From assembly GCA_948976265.1 (NCBI GenBank), contig CARFUA010000008.1, forward strand, positions 1 to 64,000: DNA of 64,000 bases, read 5' to 3'. Under the pieces are notes generated by a model. The model was given only the letters and a program-made list of their open reading frames with translations, ran no database searches and was not told the DNA's origin. This document shows positions 1 to 8,470 of the stretch, piece by piece; positions within the stretch are counted from its first letter, which is position 1, and each line of letters begins with the position of its first letter. Both the position numbers and the translations under genes were made by a program. Origin of the DNA: an uncultured Clostridia bacterium. GTDB lineage: Bacteria > Bacillota > Clostridia > TANB77 > CAG-508.

Positions 1-125
1 TTTCTTAAATTTTTAGGTAATTTTGACTTAAAACCCTAATTATTTCTCGTATCATACGGAATAAATCTGTAATGCATTTTAAATGCATCATGAATGCATC
101 TTATCATTTTGAGGGTAGAAATGAG
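1..125. repeat. Cassette-end repeat, copy A1
   Basis: This stretch is clearly similar to 875-1000. Shared blocks include the AAATTTTTAGGTAA block, the TTTGACTTAAA block and a group of ATGCAT motifs at about 72-100. In both places it lies downstream, on the minus strand, of a small gene and its terminator. It begins at or before the window edge, so its full length is unknown. It forms one end of a duplicated cassette layout (see the finding on tRNA-Gly cassettes). Confidence 0.7.
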
Positions 126-184
126 TAATTACTCCCCATAGGATTGATTATCTATATTTGGATTAATTATTACTTATCAAATTA

Positions 185-229
185 GAAATCCCCCCACAAC
201 GCAAAACACTTGCATCGTGGAGGATTTCG
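185..229 (-). terminator. Hairpin terminator after the 248-628 gene
   Basis: On the minus strand a long imperfect hairpin pairs AAATCCTCCACG...GCAA with TTGCGTTGTGG...GATTT just after the stop codon at 248. The downstream sequence is A/T-rich rather than a clean T-run, so termination is likely but not certain. Confidence 0.6.
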
Positions 230-247
230 GTCAATTTAAAATTCTTT

Positions 248-628
248 TTAAATCCTTATTACAGTTCCTGTATCTTCTGAAATTTCAAAATACTCATCAA
301 GTATTTCTAACATCCAATCCTTGATAACTTCATCAACAGAATATTCGGCCAGTTTCAATGCTTTTTTCAAGTCTTCCGAAAAACACTTGTGTTCACTATA
401 AAACCTTCCGTCAGCTGCTTTCACGCGAAAAACAAACCTGTCAACCGATGGGTTATCCATTTTGATTTCTTGAACCTTCATTCCATCAACAAAGTTACAT
501 CCAAAAATATCCATGACCCTCTCAGCAGCACACAAAGTCTCTTCTTGCACTTCCATTCTGTCCGCTAATTCATCCCGTTTTTCCAGTACCTCTTTGAATT
601 TGTTATCCAATCTTTCTTTTGCTGTCAT
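248..628 (-). CDS. Hypothetical protein of cassette 1 (126 aa)
   Basis: I do not recognise the family. The protein is acidic and charged, with a helical N-terminal half (KEVLEKRDELADRMEVQEE) and no signal peptide or membrane segment. I chose the ATG at 628 because GAAAGGAG lies seven bases upstream; an in-frame ATG at 634 is too close to that site. A TTGACA/TATAAT promoter lies at 681-709 and a hairpin terminator follows, so this is a single-gene unit. It contains an in-frame CGG codon (K-R-D in EKRDEL) that must be read as Arg for the frame to continue, unlike the core genes of this window. That fits a recently acquired accessory gene. Confidence 0.6.
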   Translation of the reverse strand: MTAKERLDNKFKEVLEKRDELADRMEVQEETLCAAERVMDIFGCNFVDGMKVQEIKMDNPSVDRFVFRVKAADGRFYSEHKCFSEDLKKALKLAEYSVDEVIKDWMLEILDEYFEISEDTGTVIRI

Positions 629-680
629 ATGCATTCTCCTTTCAATTGACCTCTTTTCCAATTTTAATATTGACAATAAT

Positions 681-709
681 ATTATACCAAATTCACATAA
701 AATTGTCAA
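681..709 (-). promoter_or_regulatory. Sigma-A promoter of cassette 1
   Basis: On the minus strand TTGACA (704-709) and TATAAT (681-686) are separated by exactly 17 bases, both perfect consensus. It sits inside the cassette repeat and drives the gene at 248-628. Confidence 0.85.
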
Positions 710-790
710 CTTTTTACAAAAAAACACAACAAAAAAAGCCATCATACTAGACCTCTTTCTAATACAATGACTTCCCTAATGGAGCAGGTA
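681..790. repeat. Cassette-start repeat B1 with tRNA-Gly 3' remnant
   Basis: This is nearly identical to 1725-1833. It holds the promoter, an A-rich tract and the block GCCATCATACTAGACC, and ends in CTAATGGAGCAGGTA (776-790). That last block matches the 3' flank plus the CCA end of the tRNA-Gly gene at 1823-1896. Only about 12 bases of tRNA sequence remain here, so it looks like a tRNA 3'-end copy left by integration or duplication. Confidence 0.8.
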
Positions 791-874
791 ATTCGGTTGT
801 AGGTCATCACAAGTTTGCTATTTTGCTTTAAAGAATTCTATACTACTAGAACTACAACGCATTTACAAGGTATT

Positions 875-1000
875 TTTCTCAAATTTTTAGGTAACTTTGA
901 CTTAAACTCTCTATTATTTCTCTTATCATGCGGAATTTAACCCATATGCATTTTGTATGCATCACAAATAGCATTCTATAATTTTGAGTGGTAGTGAAGA
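875..1000. repeat. Cassette-end repeat, copy A2
   Basis: This is the second copy of the block at 1-125, with the same AAATTTTTAGGTAA start and ATGCAT motifs. It lies between the terminator of the 1259-1645 gene and the tRNA remnant of cassette 1. I see no gene in 800-1200 beyond this repeat. Confidence 0.7.
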
Positions 1001-1202
1001 AGTTTTTGGGCTTGGTACTTCCTACAGTATAGAAAGATATTGTGTTACATATATCTTGGTTAATTGCTGCTATTTTTACTTTACTAAATAAATAATAAGT
1101 AACTTGTTAGTTATGTACTAAAATAAGCTAAATAAGAGCAAAAACATCGAAACTATCTCTTTCTGATTATTAGTTTTATATTTTACCTTAAAATTCTTTC
1201 CC

Positions 1203-1228
1203 AAAAAAAACCACCTCTTACGAAGTGG
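1203..1228 (-). terminator. Rho-independent terminator after the 1259-1645 gene
   Basis: On the minus strand CCACTTC-GTAA-GAGGTGG (one G-T pair) is followed directly by eight Ts, a classic intrinsic terminator. Confidence 0.85.
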
Positions 1229-1258
1229 AAAGAATAAATTCTTATTTTTGACATACCA

Positions 1259-1645
1259 TTATTTAACAATAAGATATGGAACGCCACCAGGCAGAACAGC
1301 CCACATTTCTCTTGGCATACAGTATTCCATAAGCTCCAATCCAATTGCCATAACAATCAACTGCTCACACACTCTGTGTTCACCAGTCCATTGCTTACCA
1401 TCCTTGGTTGTACAGAAATTCAGGAAAGTGTATCCTTCTTTAAATTCCTCTGGCAATTCAGCGAGCAGAGCAGTCACAAGTTCACGCTTTTCCTCGAGTC
1501 TTTTAGGGTGTAGTCCAAACATACTTGTAATGCCTTCCACTTTTACAAGGTTGGCAGTGTCCTCGCCTTCTTTAAAAAGGCAGTCCCTAAAAGCATTCTG
1601 TATCAGTTCAGACATGTTTGTTGCAGTAATAATGATGTTTGCCAT
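1259..1645 (-). CDS. Hypothetical protein of cassette 2 (128 aa)
   Basis: The function is unknown. The protein starts MANIIITATNMSELIQ and is soluble, with no signal peptide. The start at 1645 is set by AAGGAGG eight bases upstream. It has its own perfect-consensus promoter (1725-1753) and terminator (1203-1228) and is not related in sequence to the neighbouring cassette gene, although the flanking repeats are shared. This is the pattern expected of interchangeable cargo in a cassette. No CGG codon was seen. Confidence 0.65.
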   Translation of the reverse strand: MANIIITATNMSELIQNAFRDCLFKEGEDTANLVKVEGITSMFGLHPKRLEEKRELVTALLAELPEEFKEGYTFLNFCTTKDGKQWTGEHRVCEQLIVMAIGLELMEYCMPREMWAVLPGGVPYLIVK

Positions 1646-1724
1646 AATCTTTTCCTCCTTAATTGTTGTCACATGTTTTCTTGATAGAGCTTAGAAAGAA
1701 AACAAATAATTTATTGTTAATTAT

Positions 1725-1896
<172 letters not shown>

Positions 1897-1927
1897 ATAT
1901 GAAATTTATTTCCTAACGACAAGATAT

Positions 1928-1956
1928 ATTATAATTTATTCATTTTCATTTGTCAA
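1928..1956 (-). promoter_or_regulatory. Sigma-A promoter of tRNA-Gly
   Basis: Minus-strand TTGACA (1951-1956), a 17-base spacer and TATAAT (1928-1933), ending 32 bases before the tRNA 5' end. Confidence 0.85.
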
Positions 1957-1999
1957 GAGTTTTTTTAAATTTTTTTTAAATTTATAGAAAAATTTCATT

Positions 2000-2036
2000 T
2001 TCCCCCATCAGCAAAAACAGACTCGCTAATGGGGGA
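2000..2036 (-). terminator. Terminator after the 2042-2551 gene
   Basis: A strong minus-strand stem CCCCCATTAGC/GCTGATGGGGG lies directly after the stop codon and is followed by AAAATGAAATTTT. The stem is convincing but the T-run is interrupted. Confidence 0.7.
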
Positions 2037-2041
2037 GGCTT

Positions 2042-2551
2042 TTATTTTTCAAAAGCTGCATTTTTATTGACTATTTTATTACTACTAACAATTTCTAACT
2101 CTTCTTTTTGTCCATTTGGAAAGCTGTCTGCTTTAGTTCCTTCTGGCGTATAGGCTTCTGTATAGTTTATTTTGATTTTATTGCCTATTATTTCATACGT
2201 TCCTTTTGCTGTTGCAAGCGATTGATATGTTACAGAATTTCCTTCAAAAGCATACGTTTGCACTTCTGGATTTGTTAGATTTTCGAAAATTCCTTCTAAT
2301 TTTATATCTTTTGTATTTTTTGGCGTATTAGCAGCAATTTCATTGGTAGTTTTCGAAGTATTTGCCATAGTATTCATTTGCCCTTGCAAATTATCCATGA
2401 TGCCCTCTAGTTTACTAACTTGTTGATTTAAAGTATTTATTTTTTCTTCTGCTACATTCTTCTCATTCATCATTTTATAAATTATACATCCCATTATAAT
2501 AATTATTATTATCATGGCTATTAGCAAAAAATTATTCTTTTTCTTTTTCAT
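2042..2551 (-). CDS. Membrane-anchored coiled-coil lipoprotein-like protein (169 aa)
   Basis: The N-terminus is MKKKK followed by one strongly hydrophobic helix (residues about 8-26, IAMIIIIIIMGCIIYK). A short coiled coil (about 30-60, NQQVSKLEGIMDNLQGQM) and an extracellular beta-rich domain of about 90 residues follow. The Cys in the helix is not a clear lipobox. It shares architecture with the upstream gene at 2560-3357, including the KLEG-MDNLQG/DLEGAMSNLQG segment, so the two are diverged paralogues. The genes are nine bases apart and probably co-transcribed. Function unknown. Confidence 0.75.
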   Translation of the reverse strand: MKKKKNNFLLIAMIIIIIIMGCIIYKMMNEKNVAEEKINTLNQQVSKLEGIMDNLQGQMNTMANTSKTTNEIAANTPKNTKDIKLEGIFENLTNPEVQTYAFEGNSVTYQSLATAKGTYEIIGNKIKINYTEAYTPEGTKADSFPNGQKEELEIVSSNKIVNKNAAFEK

Positions 2552-2559
2552 TCTTCTCC

Positions 2560-3357
2560 TTATTTTTCTAGAGAAACATAAACAATATTCCCCTTCTCAT
2601 ATTTTACAGTTAAAATATAAGTCGCTGTTTTTTCTTCTATATAATTAAATTTTACAGAATATTCTCCATTGCTTTTGCTAGATACTGACACCAATTCATA
2701 CTTTACTATTCCATAGCCTGAAGCAATTTCAACTGAAAGTGTATTCTGGTCAACTTTTCCAGATGTTTTATTAACATCTATATTTTTTCCAAAATATTTT
2801 TGAGATAGTGATTGAATATCCTGAATTGTTGCTTTTGCAAAATCTCCTTCATTTGTGTTAGAAACCGTAAAATAGTTAGAATCGTCTAATATTGGCAATA
2901 ATTTTAATATTTCGTCATCCGTAAAATGTGTCGCCTTAAAATCTTTATCTAACACCATTTCTTGTAATAATGCCTTTTTAGCAGTTATCTTGTTAAATAA
3001 TTCTTTTTGCTGTTGCTCCGATAAGGCTGGTGATTGATTCGACGAAGTTGTTGTATTTTGTGTTGATGAATTCGTTGTTTCATTGGTATTAAGTGTATTA
3101 ACAATATTGTCTATTTTCCCTTGTAAATTACTCATTGCTCCTTCTAAATCATTCACTTCACTATTTAAAGTTTCCACTTTTGCTTCTGCTTGTGCTTTTT
3201 CAGTTGCTATTCGAAACATGAAATAGCCCATTACGATAATAGCAATCAATGCTAAAACCAAGAAAAATCCTGTTATACTTATCGTTATTGATCTTTTCTC
3301 CCCCTTTTTTTCAATTATATCAAAACAAATTCCTTTTGTCAATGTTCCTGAAATCAT
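2560..3357 (-). CDS. Membrane-anchored coiled-coil protein (paralogue), start codon uncertain
   Basis: The protein has one transmembrane helix (GFFLVLALIAIIVMGYF), a coiled coil (KVETLNSEVNDLEGAMSNLQ), a Thr/Ser/Asn-rich linker and a C-terminal domain of about 150 residues. The ATG at 3357 gives the longest frame, but a perfect promoter (3314-3342) lies inside that stretch, so the transcript would begin after it. The best ribosome site (GGGGGAG, about 3298-3304) is nine bases before an ATA codon at 3288, not an ATG. Either translation starts at a non-standard ATA codon or the original ATG has mutated. Function unknown. Confidence 0.65.
   Translation of the reverse strand: MISGTLTKGICFDIIEKKGEKRSITISITGFFLVLALIAIIVMGYFMFRIATEKAQAEAKVETLNSEVNDLEGAMSNLQGKIDNIVNTLNTNETTNSSTQNTTTSSNQSPALSEQQQKELFNKITAKKALLQEMVLDKDFKATHFTDDEILKLLPILDDSNYFTVSNTNEGDFAKATIQDIQSLSQKYFGKNIDVNKTSGKVDQNTLSVEIASGYGIVKYELVSVSSKSNGEYSVKFNYIEEKTATYILTVKYEKGNIVYVSLEK
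3314..3342 (-). promoter_or_regulatory. Sigma-A promoter inside the 5' end of the 2560-3357 frame
   Basis: Minus-strand TTGACA (3337-3342), 17 bases, TATAAT (3314-3319). A purine-rich GGGGGAG follows closely, so the true start codon is probably downstream near 3288. Confidence 0.8.
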
Positions 3358-3416
3358 TTTATAATATCATTTTTGACATAAATCGAATATATCATAATTA
3401 TAAAATTTTTAAGTAT

Positions 3417-4472
3417 TTAAATATTTTCTGAAATTGTATCCACTGAATTGATTGTTAGTCCTGAATCAGAAAATGTACATTTTACAAATTTCTTCGGTGG
3501 TCCATACTTTAATGCACTTCCGCTCCCTAATGTCACACCTATATAGAAGCCACCTAATTCTTTTGCATCATTTAAAAAGCTACTCATTGTAGTATATATT
3601 CGTTCTGCGTCAAAAGATTGGCTCATATAATGTTCTGGTGGCCATGTTATTCCAACTGGATATCTATTTTTTTGACTAAAAGAAACTCCAGCCCATATTC
3701 CAATAGTAGGATTATCAGTTGTTAGATTATTAAAATGTAAGTCCACTCCATTAGCTTGATATGTCTTTGAAAAAGTATAATCAAACACACTAAAATTATC
3801 CTCAACTGTTACCATACAATCTGCGGTTACACCTCCACAAGTTGCTGTAATTGTCGCTTCACCTGCACCTACTGTTGTAACAACTCCATTGAGTACTGTT
3901 GCAACTGCTGAATTTGAAGTACTCCATATTATTTCATCTGTTGTGTCTGCTGGTGTTGGTGTAGCTGCTAACGTAAGATTCCATCCTTTTTCTCTGGTTG
4001 CTGCTGTTTCTGATAAAGTGATTCCTGTTGCTGGAACACTATTATCTGGTGGATTGACTACTGCTGAATCTGTCCATTCAATCGTTCCATCAGATTTAAT
4101 CGTTCCATGTGTGATTTCATTTACACATCCAACTTCTTTATAAATATATAACTTCCCTTCCTTCGCTTTTAAATAATAATCGCCTGCTTTTATTGGTGCT
4201 TCAAAAACTTCTGCTAAGTATGCTCCTGCAGTATCTGGTACACTATTGCCTTGCTCATATTTCTCCTCTAAATATTGCATGGCATAATCTGCCACCACTA
4301 ATTCTGCTTGTTCTTTTGCTGCTCCTAACTCATTTTTCTGGACAGCTCCTTCTGCTCTTGCTAAAATTCCCTGCTCTCCTGCCACTAATCTTAATGATAC
4401 TGCTGCCAAAATTAATAAAACAATAATTGTCACAATTAATGCTATTAATGTGATACCACTTTGTTTCTTCAT
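3417..4472 (-). CDS. Prepilin-like surface protein with Ig-like (BIG2) domain
   Basis: The N-terminus MKKQSGITLIALIVTIIVLL is a type IV prepilin-like leader (short basic region, Gly before a long hydrophobic helix). A helical region with KNELGAAKEQAELVV follows, then a bacterial Ig-like domain (about 150-235, ending GEATITATCGGVTADCMVTV) and a C-terminal domain of about 120 residues I do not recognise. The start at 4472 is fixed by AGGAGG eight bases upstream. The first 60 residues closely match the protein at 10375-11541, so a common export signal carries different passengers. Likely exported and surface-exposed. Confidence 0.8.
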   Translation of the reverse strand: MKKQSGITLIALIVTIIVLLILAAVSLRLVAGEQGILARAEGAVQKNELGAAKEQAELVVADYAMQYLEEKYEQGNSVPDTAGAYLAEVFEAPIKAGDYYLKAKEGKLYIYKEVGCVNEITHGTIKSDGTIEWTDSAVVNPPDNSVPATGITLSETAATREKGWNLTLAATPTPADTTDEIIWSTSNSAVATVLNGVVTTVGAGEATITATCGGVTADCMVTVEDNFSVFDYTFSKTYQANGVDLHFNNLTTDNPTIGIWAGVSFSQKNRYPVGITWPPEHYMSQSFDAERIYTTMSSFLNDAKELGGFYIGVTLGSGSALKYGPPKKFVKCTFSDSGLTINSVDTISENI

Positions 4473-4524
4473 CTTAAGTTCCTCCTTTTTATTCATTTCA
4501 ATTTAATTCGAACAGATACGTCAT

Positions 4525-4608
4525 TGGTGCGGATGAGAGGAATCGAACCCCCACGTCAAAGACACTGGTTCCTAAGACCAGCGCGTCTGCCAGTTTCGCC
4601 ACATCCGC
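4525..4608 (-). tRNA. tRNA-Leu (anticodon UAG)
   Basis: An 84-nt class II tRNA with acceptor GCGGATG/CATCCGC, a long variable arm, T-arm GGTTCGATTCC and anticodon stem CTGGT/ACCAG with loop CTTAGGA (anticodon TAG). CCA is encoded. Confidence 0.95.
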
Positions 4609-4627
4609 ATATTTAATTTTTTATTAA

Positions 4628-4690
4628 TATAGCAATCCCATACTGAAACTGTTATATTTTTGTGCAAACAGTTTCAGTAAATTTGCTATA
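4628..4690. repeat. Long inverted repeat between tRNA-Leu and its promoter
   Basis: TATAGCAA (4628-4635) pairs with TTGCTATA (4683-4690), and ACTGAAACTGT pairs with ACAGTTTCAGT further in. This forms a long stem with a short A/T loop. It lies downstream of ctpA and in the leader of tRNA-Leu, and could be a terminator for ctpA or a processing structure in the tRNA leader. Confidence 0.7.
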
Positions 4691-4711
4691 TCTCATATAT
4701 TAACAATTATT

Positions 4712-4741
4712 ATTTTAACACATTTTACTCTTTATTGTCAA
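4712..4741 (-). promoter_or_regulatory. Probable promoter for tRNA-Leu
   Basis: Minus-strand TTGACA (4736-4741), an 18-base spacer and TAAAAT (4712-4717), downstream of the ctpA stop codon. Confidence 0.65.
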
Positions 4742-4766
4742 TAGTAAAAAAATATTTTTATTTCCT

Positions 4767-5978
4767 CTATGCATTCAAAAGTTCTAACGCCTTATTTAAC
4801 TGTTCATCAATTTCTTCTTGACCTTCTGGCTCTTCCACCAATTTCACTTCATAATCTGGCATAATTCCTTCTTTATTAATCTTAGTTTCATTCGGTGTGA
4901 AATATTCCGCTGTTGTTAGCTTTAAAACACTACCATCTGAAAGAGAAAATACATTCTGAATCACGCCTTTTCCATACGTCTTAGTCCCCACAATCGTTGC
5001 TTCTCCGTTGTCTTTTAGACAACCTACCAATATTTCTGATGCACTTGCAGAATATTCATTCACAAGAACAACGATATTCATATCAATAATTTTTTCTTGC
5101 TGTGTATAGGTAGTTTCTTTATTTCCTTTGGCATCTTTCGTTATCAAAATTGCTTTATCTTTTGGTACAATCATATCAGCAATATTTAACGCTTCATCTA
5201 CTAATCCGCCTGTATTATCTCTTAAATCAATGATTAATTTTTGTACGCCTTGTGTCTGAAGTTCCTCAAACGCAGTCCTGAACTCATTGCTACACCCTTC
5301 ATCAAAGGTTGATAATTTAATATATCCAATATTATTTTCCAACATTTCTTTTTTTACATGATACACTTTAATCGCCTTTCGCTCTACATCCAGCGTCACA
5401 TATTGGTTATCTCTTGCTACTTTCAAATTTACTAGAGTTCCTTCTTCTCCTTTAATTTTGGAAGAAACTTTGGCAGTATCTAATCCAACCACACTCTCGC
5501 CATTAACTTCTACAATAATATCACCTGCCTTTAATCCAACCGCTTCTGCTGGCGATTCTTCAATTGGTTCAATAATCACAACATTTCCATTTACATCTTG
5601 TGTCATATAAACACCAATTCCTACATAATTTCCTAAAGCATTAATTTGATACTCTTCCCATTCCTCAGCAGTCATATATTCTGAATATTCGTCATCTAAA
5701 CCATTAATGTATCCCTTAATGGTTTCATCTACCATTTTTTGTTCATCAATATCGCCAATATAATATTCATCCACCATTTTTCTAAAATCTTTTAAATTAC
5801 CCGCTATTGTTTTAATATTTTCATTGGCGTCTTCACTTACTTCGCCTGTTGTAATTAGTGATTTCGTTCCAAAATGCTGAAATGTCGCATAAAATGTAAT
5901 TATCGCTGTAACACATATAATAAATACACTTGCTAAAGTAAATTTATAAAATAATTGTTTTTTTTCATCTGATTCCAT
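4767..5978 (-). CDS. ctpA: Carboxyl-terminal processing protease (S41, CtpA-like)
   Basis: A serine protease of the S41 family that cleaves exported proteins near their C-termini. An N-terminal membrane anchor (about 13-30) is followed by a PDZ domain (about 100-190, GVYMTQ...AEAVGLKAGDIIVEVNG) and the protease core, with nucleophile Ser in NEYSASASEIL and general-base Lys in GTKTYGKG. The 403-residue length is normal. It is last in the ftsE-ftsX-M23-M23-ctpA set, 17 bases after the M23 gene, an arrangement common in Bacillota. The context suggests a role in turnover of the FtsEX-controlled hydrolases at the septum. Confidence 0.9.
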   Translation of the reverse strand: MESDEKKQLFYKFTLASVFIICVTAIITFYATFQHFGTKSLITTGEVSEDANENIKTIAGNLKDFRKMVDEYYIGDIDEQKMVDETIKGYINGLDDEYSEYMTAEEWEEYQINALGNYVGIGVYMTQDVNGNVVIIEPIEESPAEAVGLKAGDIIVEVNGESVVGLDTAKVSSKIKGEEGTLVNLKVARDNQYVTLDVERKAIKVYHVKKEMLENNIGYIKLSTFDEGCSNEFRTAFEELQTQGVQKLIIDLRDNTGGLVDEALNIADMIVPKDKAILITKDAKGNKETTYTQQEKIIDMNIVVLVNEYSASASEILVGCLKDNGEATIVGTKTYGKGVIQNVFSLSDGSVLKLTTAEYFTPNETKINKEGIMPDYEVKLVEEPEGQEEIDEQLNKALELLNA

Positions 5979-5995
5979 GTTTCTTCCTTTCTAAT

Positions 5996-7228
5996 CTATG
6001 GTATATATTGTGTTGGATTTACCCTTTTTCCATTTAACCATACTTCAAAATGTAAATGAGGACCTGTTGAATTTCCTGTTGAACCCACATGACCAATCAC
6101 TTGCCCTTGGCTAACTTGCGCACCTGGACCTACATTTCTTTTTTTCATGTGAGCATATAATGTCATCGTTCCATCCCCATGACTAATTACTATGTACTCT
6201 CCATAACTTTTATAACTACCATCTGCACGTTTTAAAGCAGTTGAAGTAATGACTTTCCCTCCTTTGGCTGCTAACACTGGCGCTCCATCTACAGGACCTT
6301 TTGAATTTCTTGCAAAATCAATTCCCGTATGTCCTGAATATCCATAATATCCTGTTGTAATATCATTTCTTGTTCTTCCTGACAATGGACTAATAAACCC
6401 GGCTTTGCTTGGTTCTGAAGGAGTTGTTGCCTGAGAATTTCCTTTTGAATTATTCTTTTTAGCTTCTGCTGCTTTTCTTGCCGCTTCTTCTTGTGCTGCA
6501 ATAGCCGCCAATTGTCTTTGAATTTCTTTTTTATCTTGTTCAAATTCTTCCAATTGTGATTGCAATGCCTTTTCTTCCTCTGATAAGTTGCCCACCAAAG
6601 AATTTTTTTCATTAACTAACACAGACAAAGAATTACGCTTTGCTTCTGCTTGTGTTTTTGACGTTTGAATTTGCGTTTTAGAGGTCTCCAATGTATTTTT
6701 TTCGTTTTCAATCTGAACTTTAGTTGCTTCAATACTTTCCAATAATTCTGTGTCATATTCAGCTAATTGTTCTATTAAATAGTACTTTGAAATAAAATCA
6801 GCCAAACCATCTGAACTCAATAGCATATCCAAATAAGAAGTCGTACCACTTTCATACATAGCCACCAATCTTTTATTTAACAATTCCTGTTGCTCTTCAT
6901 ATTTTTGTTCTTGCTCCTGAATATTGGTTTCTTTTTCTGTAATTTGCTTTTGCAAAGTCGAAATTTGCGATTCTAATTCACCAATTTCGCTTTCATATGT
7001 TCCAATTTGCGAATTATACTTACTAATCTGATTTAACGCATCACTCATCTGACTTTTCACTCCAGCAATCTCTGAATTGGTTTCTTCGATTTGTTTATCA
7101 ATACTACTTTGATTTTTTTGTAAATCCGTTTTCTGACTAGCATATACAATCATTCCATTCGAAATTAGTATAATCATTAAAACAATACTAGTAATATATT
7201 CAATTTTTTGCAAAATATTAATTTTCAT
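5996..7228 (-). CDS. EnvC-like M23 peptidase with coiled coil
   Basis: A 410-residue exported murein hydrolase or activator. It has a hydrophobic N-terminus (about 12-30), a long coiled coil (about 32-255), a Pro/Ser linker and a C-terminal LytM/M23 domain with the zinc ligands in GHTGIDFA and HLHFE. The intact metal sites argue for real endopeptidase activity. It overlaps the end of the preceding paralogue (7218-8463) by eleven bases. In the family such coiled coils dock on the FtsX extracellular loop, consistent with ftsEX upstream. Confidence 0.88.
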   Translation of the reverse strand: MKINILQKIEYITSIVLMIILISNGMIVYASQKTDLQKNQSSIDKQIEETNSEIAGVKSQMSDALNQISKYNSQIGTYESEIGELESQISTLQKQITEKETNIQEQEQKYEEQQELLNKRLVAMYESGTTSYLDMLLSSDGLADFISKYYLIEQLAEYDTELLESIEATKVQIENEKNTLETSKTQIQTSKTQAEAKRNSLSVLVNEKNSLVGNLSEEEKALQSQLEEFEQDKKEIQRQLAAIAAQEEAARKAAEAKKNNSKGNSQATTPSEPSKAGFISPLSGRTRNDITTGYYGYSGHTGIDFARNSKGPVDGAPVLAAKGGKVITSTALKRADGSYKSYGEYIVISHGDGTMTLYAHMKKRNVGPGAQVSQGQVIGHVGSTGNSTGPHLHFEVWLNGKRVNPTQYIP

Positions 7229-8463
7229 TTTTTCCCCTCTTTTCTTCCTCTTCTTCTCTTACGTCTAATTCAACAGTTTGACGATTATTTTCTGATTGAT
7301 TTTCTATTTGTGGTAAATGTTCCAATGGATTTACATATTGACCATCCACACGGATTTCAAAATGCGCATGTGGTCCTGTGGAATAACCTGTCGAACCAAC
7401 CTTTAAAACAGGCGTTCCTTTTGTTACTGTTTGTCCGAACTTCTACCAAAATTTCAGACCCATGCGCATACAAAGTAGAAATTCCACCTCCATGGTCAAC
7501 AATTACCATATTCCCGTACGCTGTATTAAATCCTGCTTTTACAATCATGCCATCATTTGCTGCTACAAAAGTAGCACCCATTGGACTACTAATATCCGTT
7601 CCCGTATGAAGTTTATACACACCAGTTATCGGGTGAGTTCTCATGCCAAATGGTGAACTAACTCTTGTATAACCTGGAACTGGCCAACAAAAATTTCCGC
7701 CCACATATTCAGCATCATTGCTTGCCAAAGATAACAAACGAATTTCTGATTCTACCTGTTGTATCTGGGATTGATATTCTTCCACCTGTTGTTGTAAAAC
7801 AATTTCTTCTTCATTCAACTGTTGCACTCGTTGATTTTTAATAATCACCATATTTGAAATAGCAATACTTGCCTTTTCCGAATTCGATTTTGCAATTTCT
7901 AATTCTTCTTCACTTTGCTGTAATACCGCCATTAAATTTTCTATTTCTTCTTTTTGCTCTCCCATTGTATCCAATAATTCTGCATCTGTTGTTGCAATTT
8001 CTGAAATATAATAACAATTGGATAAGAAATCCGAAATTCCCTTTGAACTTAGTAATAAATCCAAATAAGAAGTATCTCCCATTTCATACATAGCCACCAA
8101 TCTTTTTTCCAATAATTCTTTCTGCGATTCATAATCTTCTGTAATTGTACTTAATTCGGTTTCTGTTGTTTTTATTTTTTCTTCTAGTTGCTCTGATTTA
8201 GCAGTAAATTCAGCGATTTCGGTTTGCTTATCACAGATGCTTTGTGTTAACTCAGATATTTCTACAATAGTTGTAGAAAGTTCTTCATTAATAAATTCTA
8301 GTTTTGCATGGTATCCTTCTGTTTGTGCTTCTAATTCTTGTTTTTGTTCTTCTAATTCATTGACACGGCTCTCTTTTTCTATTATTTCTTCTGCAAAAAC
8401 TTGCGTTGCTATAAGCAAGAATATCACTAAAATACTCAAATGAACGTTAATCAATTTTTTCAT
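7218..8463 (-). CDS. EnvC-like M23 peptidase, needs +1 shift at CGG (7435-7437)
   Basis: A paralogue of the next gene. It has a signal peptide (LSILVIFLLIATQVFAEE), a coiled coil (about 25-240) and an M23 domain with LHTGTDIS in the first frame. After GTA GAA GTT an extra C at 7437 makes the in-frame codon CGG. The zero frame then ends out of register after 368 residues. Skipping that C gives GGA CAA and restores the rest of the domain, including PHAHFEI with the HxH ligands, for about 414 residues. The restored stop overlaps the next start in ATGAAAATTAA. No other in-frame CGG was seen in this gene. Confidence 0.85.
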
Positions 8464-8470
8464 TAATTGC

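Noticed and set aside
4193..4426. Plus-strand Leu-rich frame
   Set aside because: It is the complement of the Ala/Val-rich prepilin-like leader on the minus strand.
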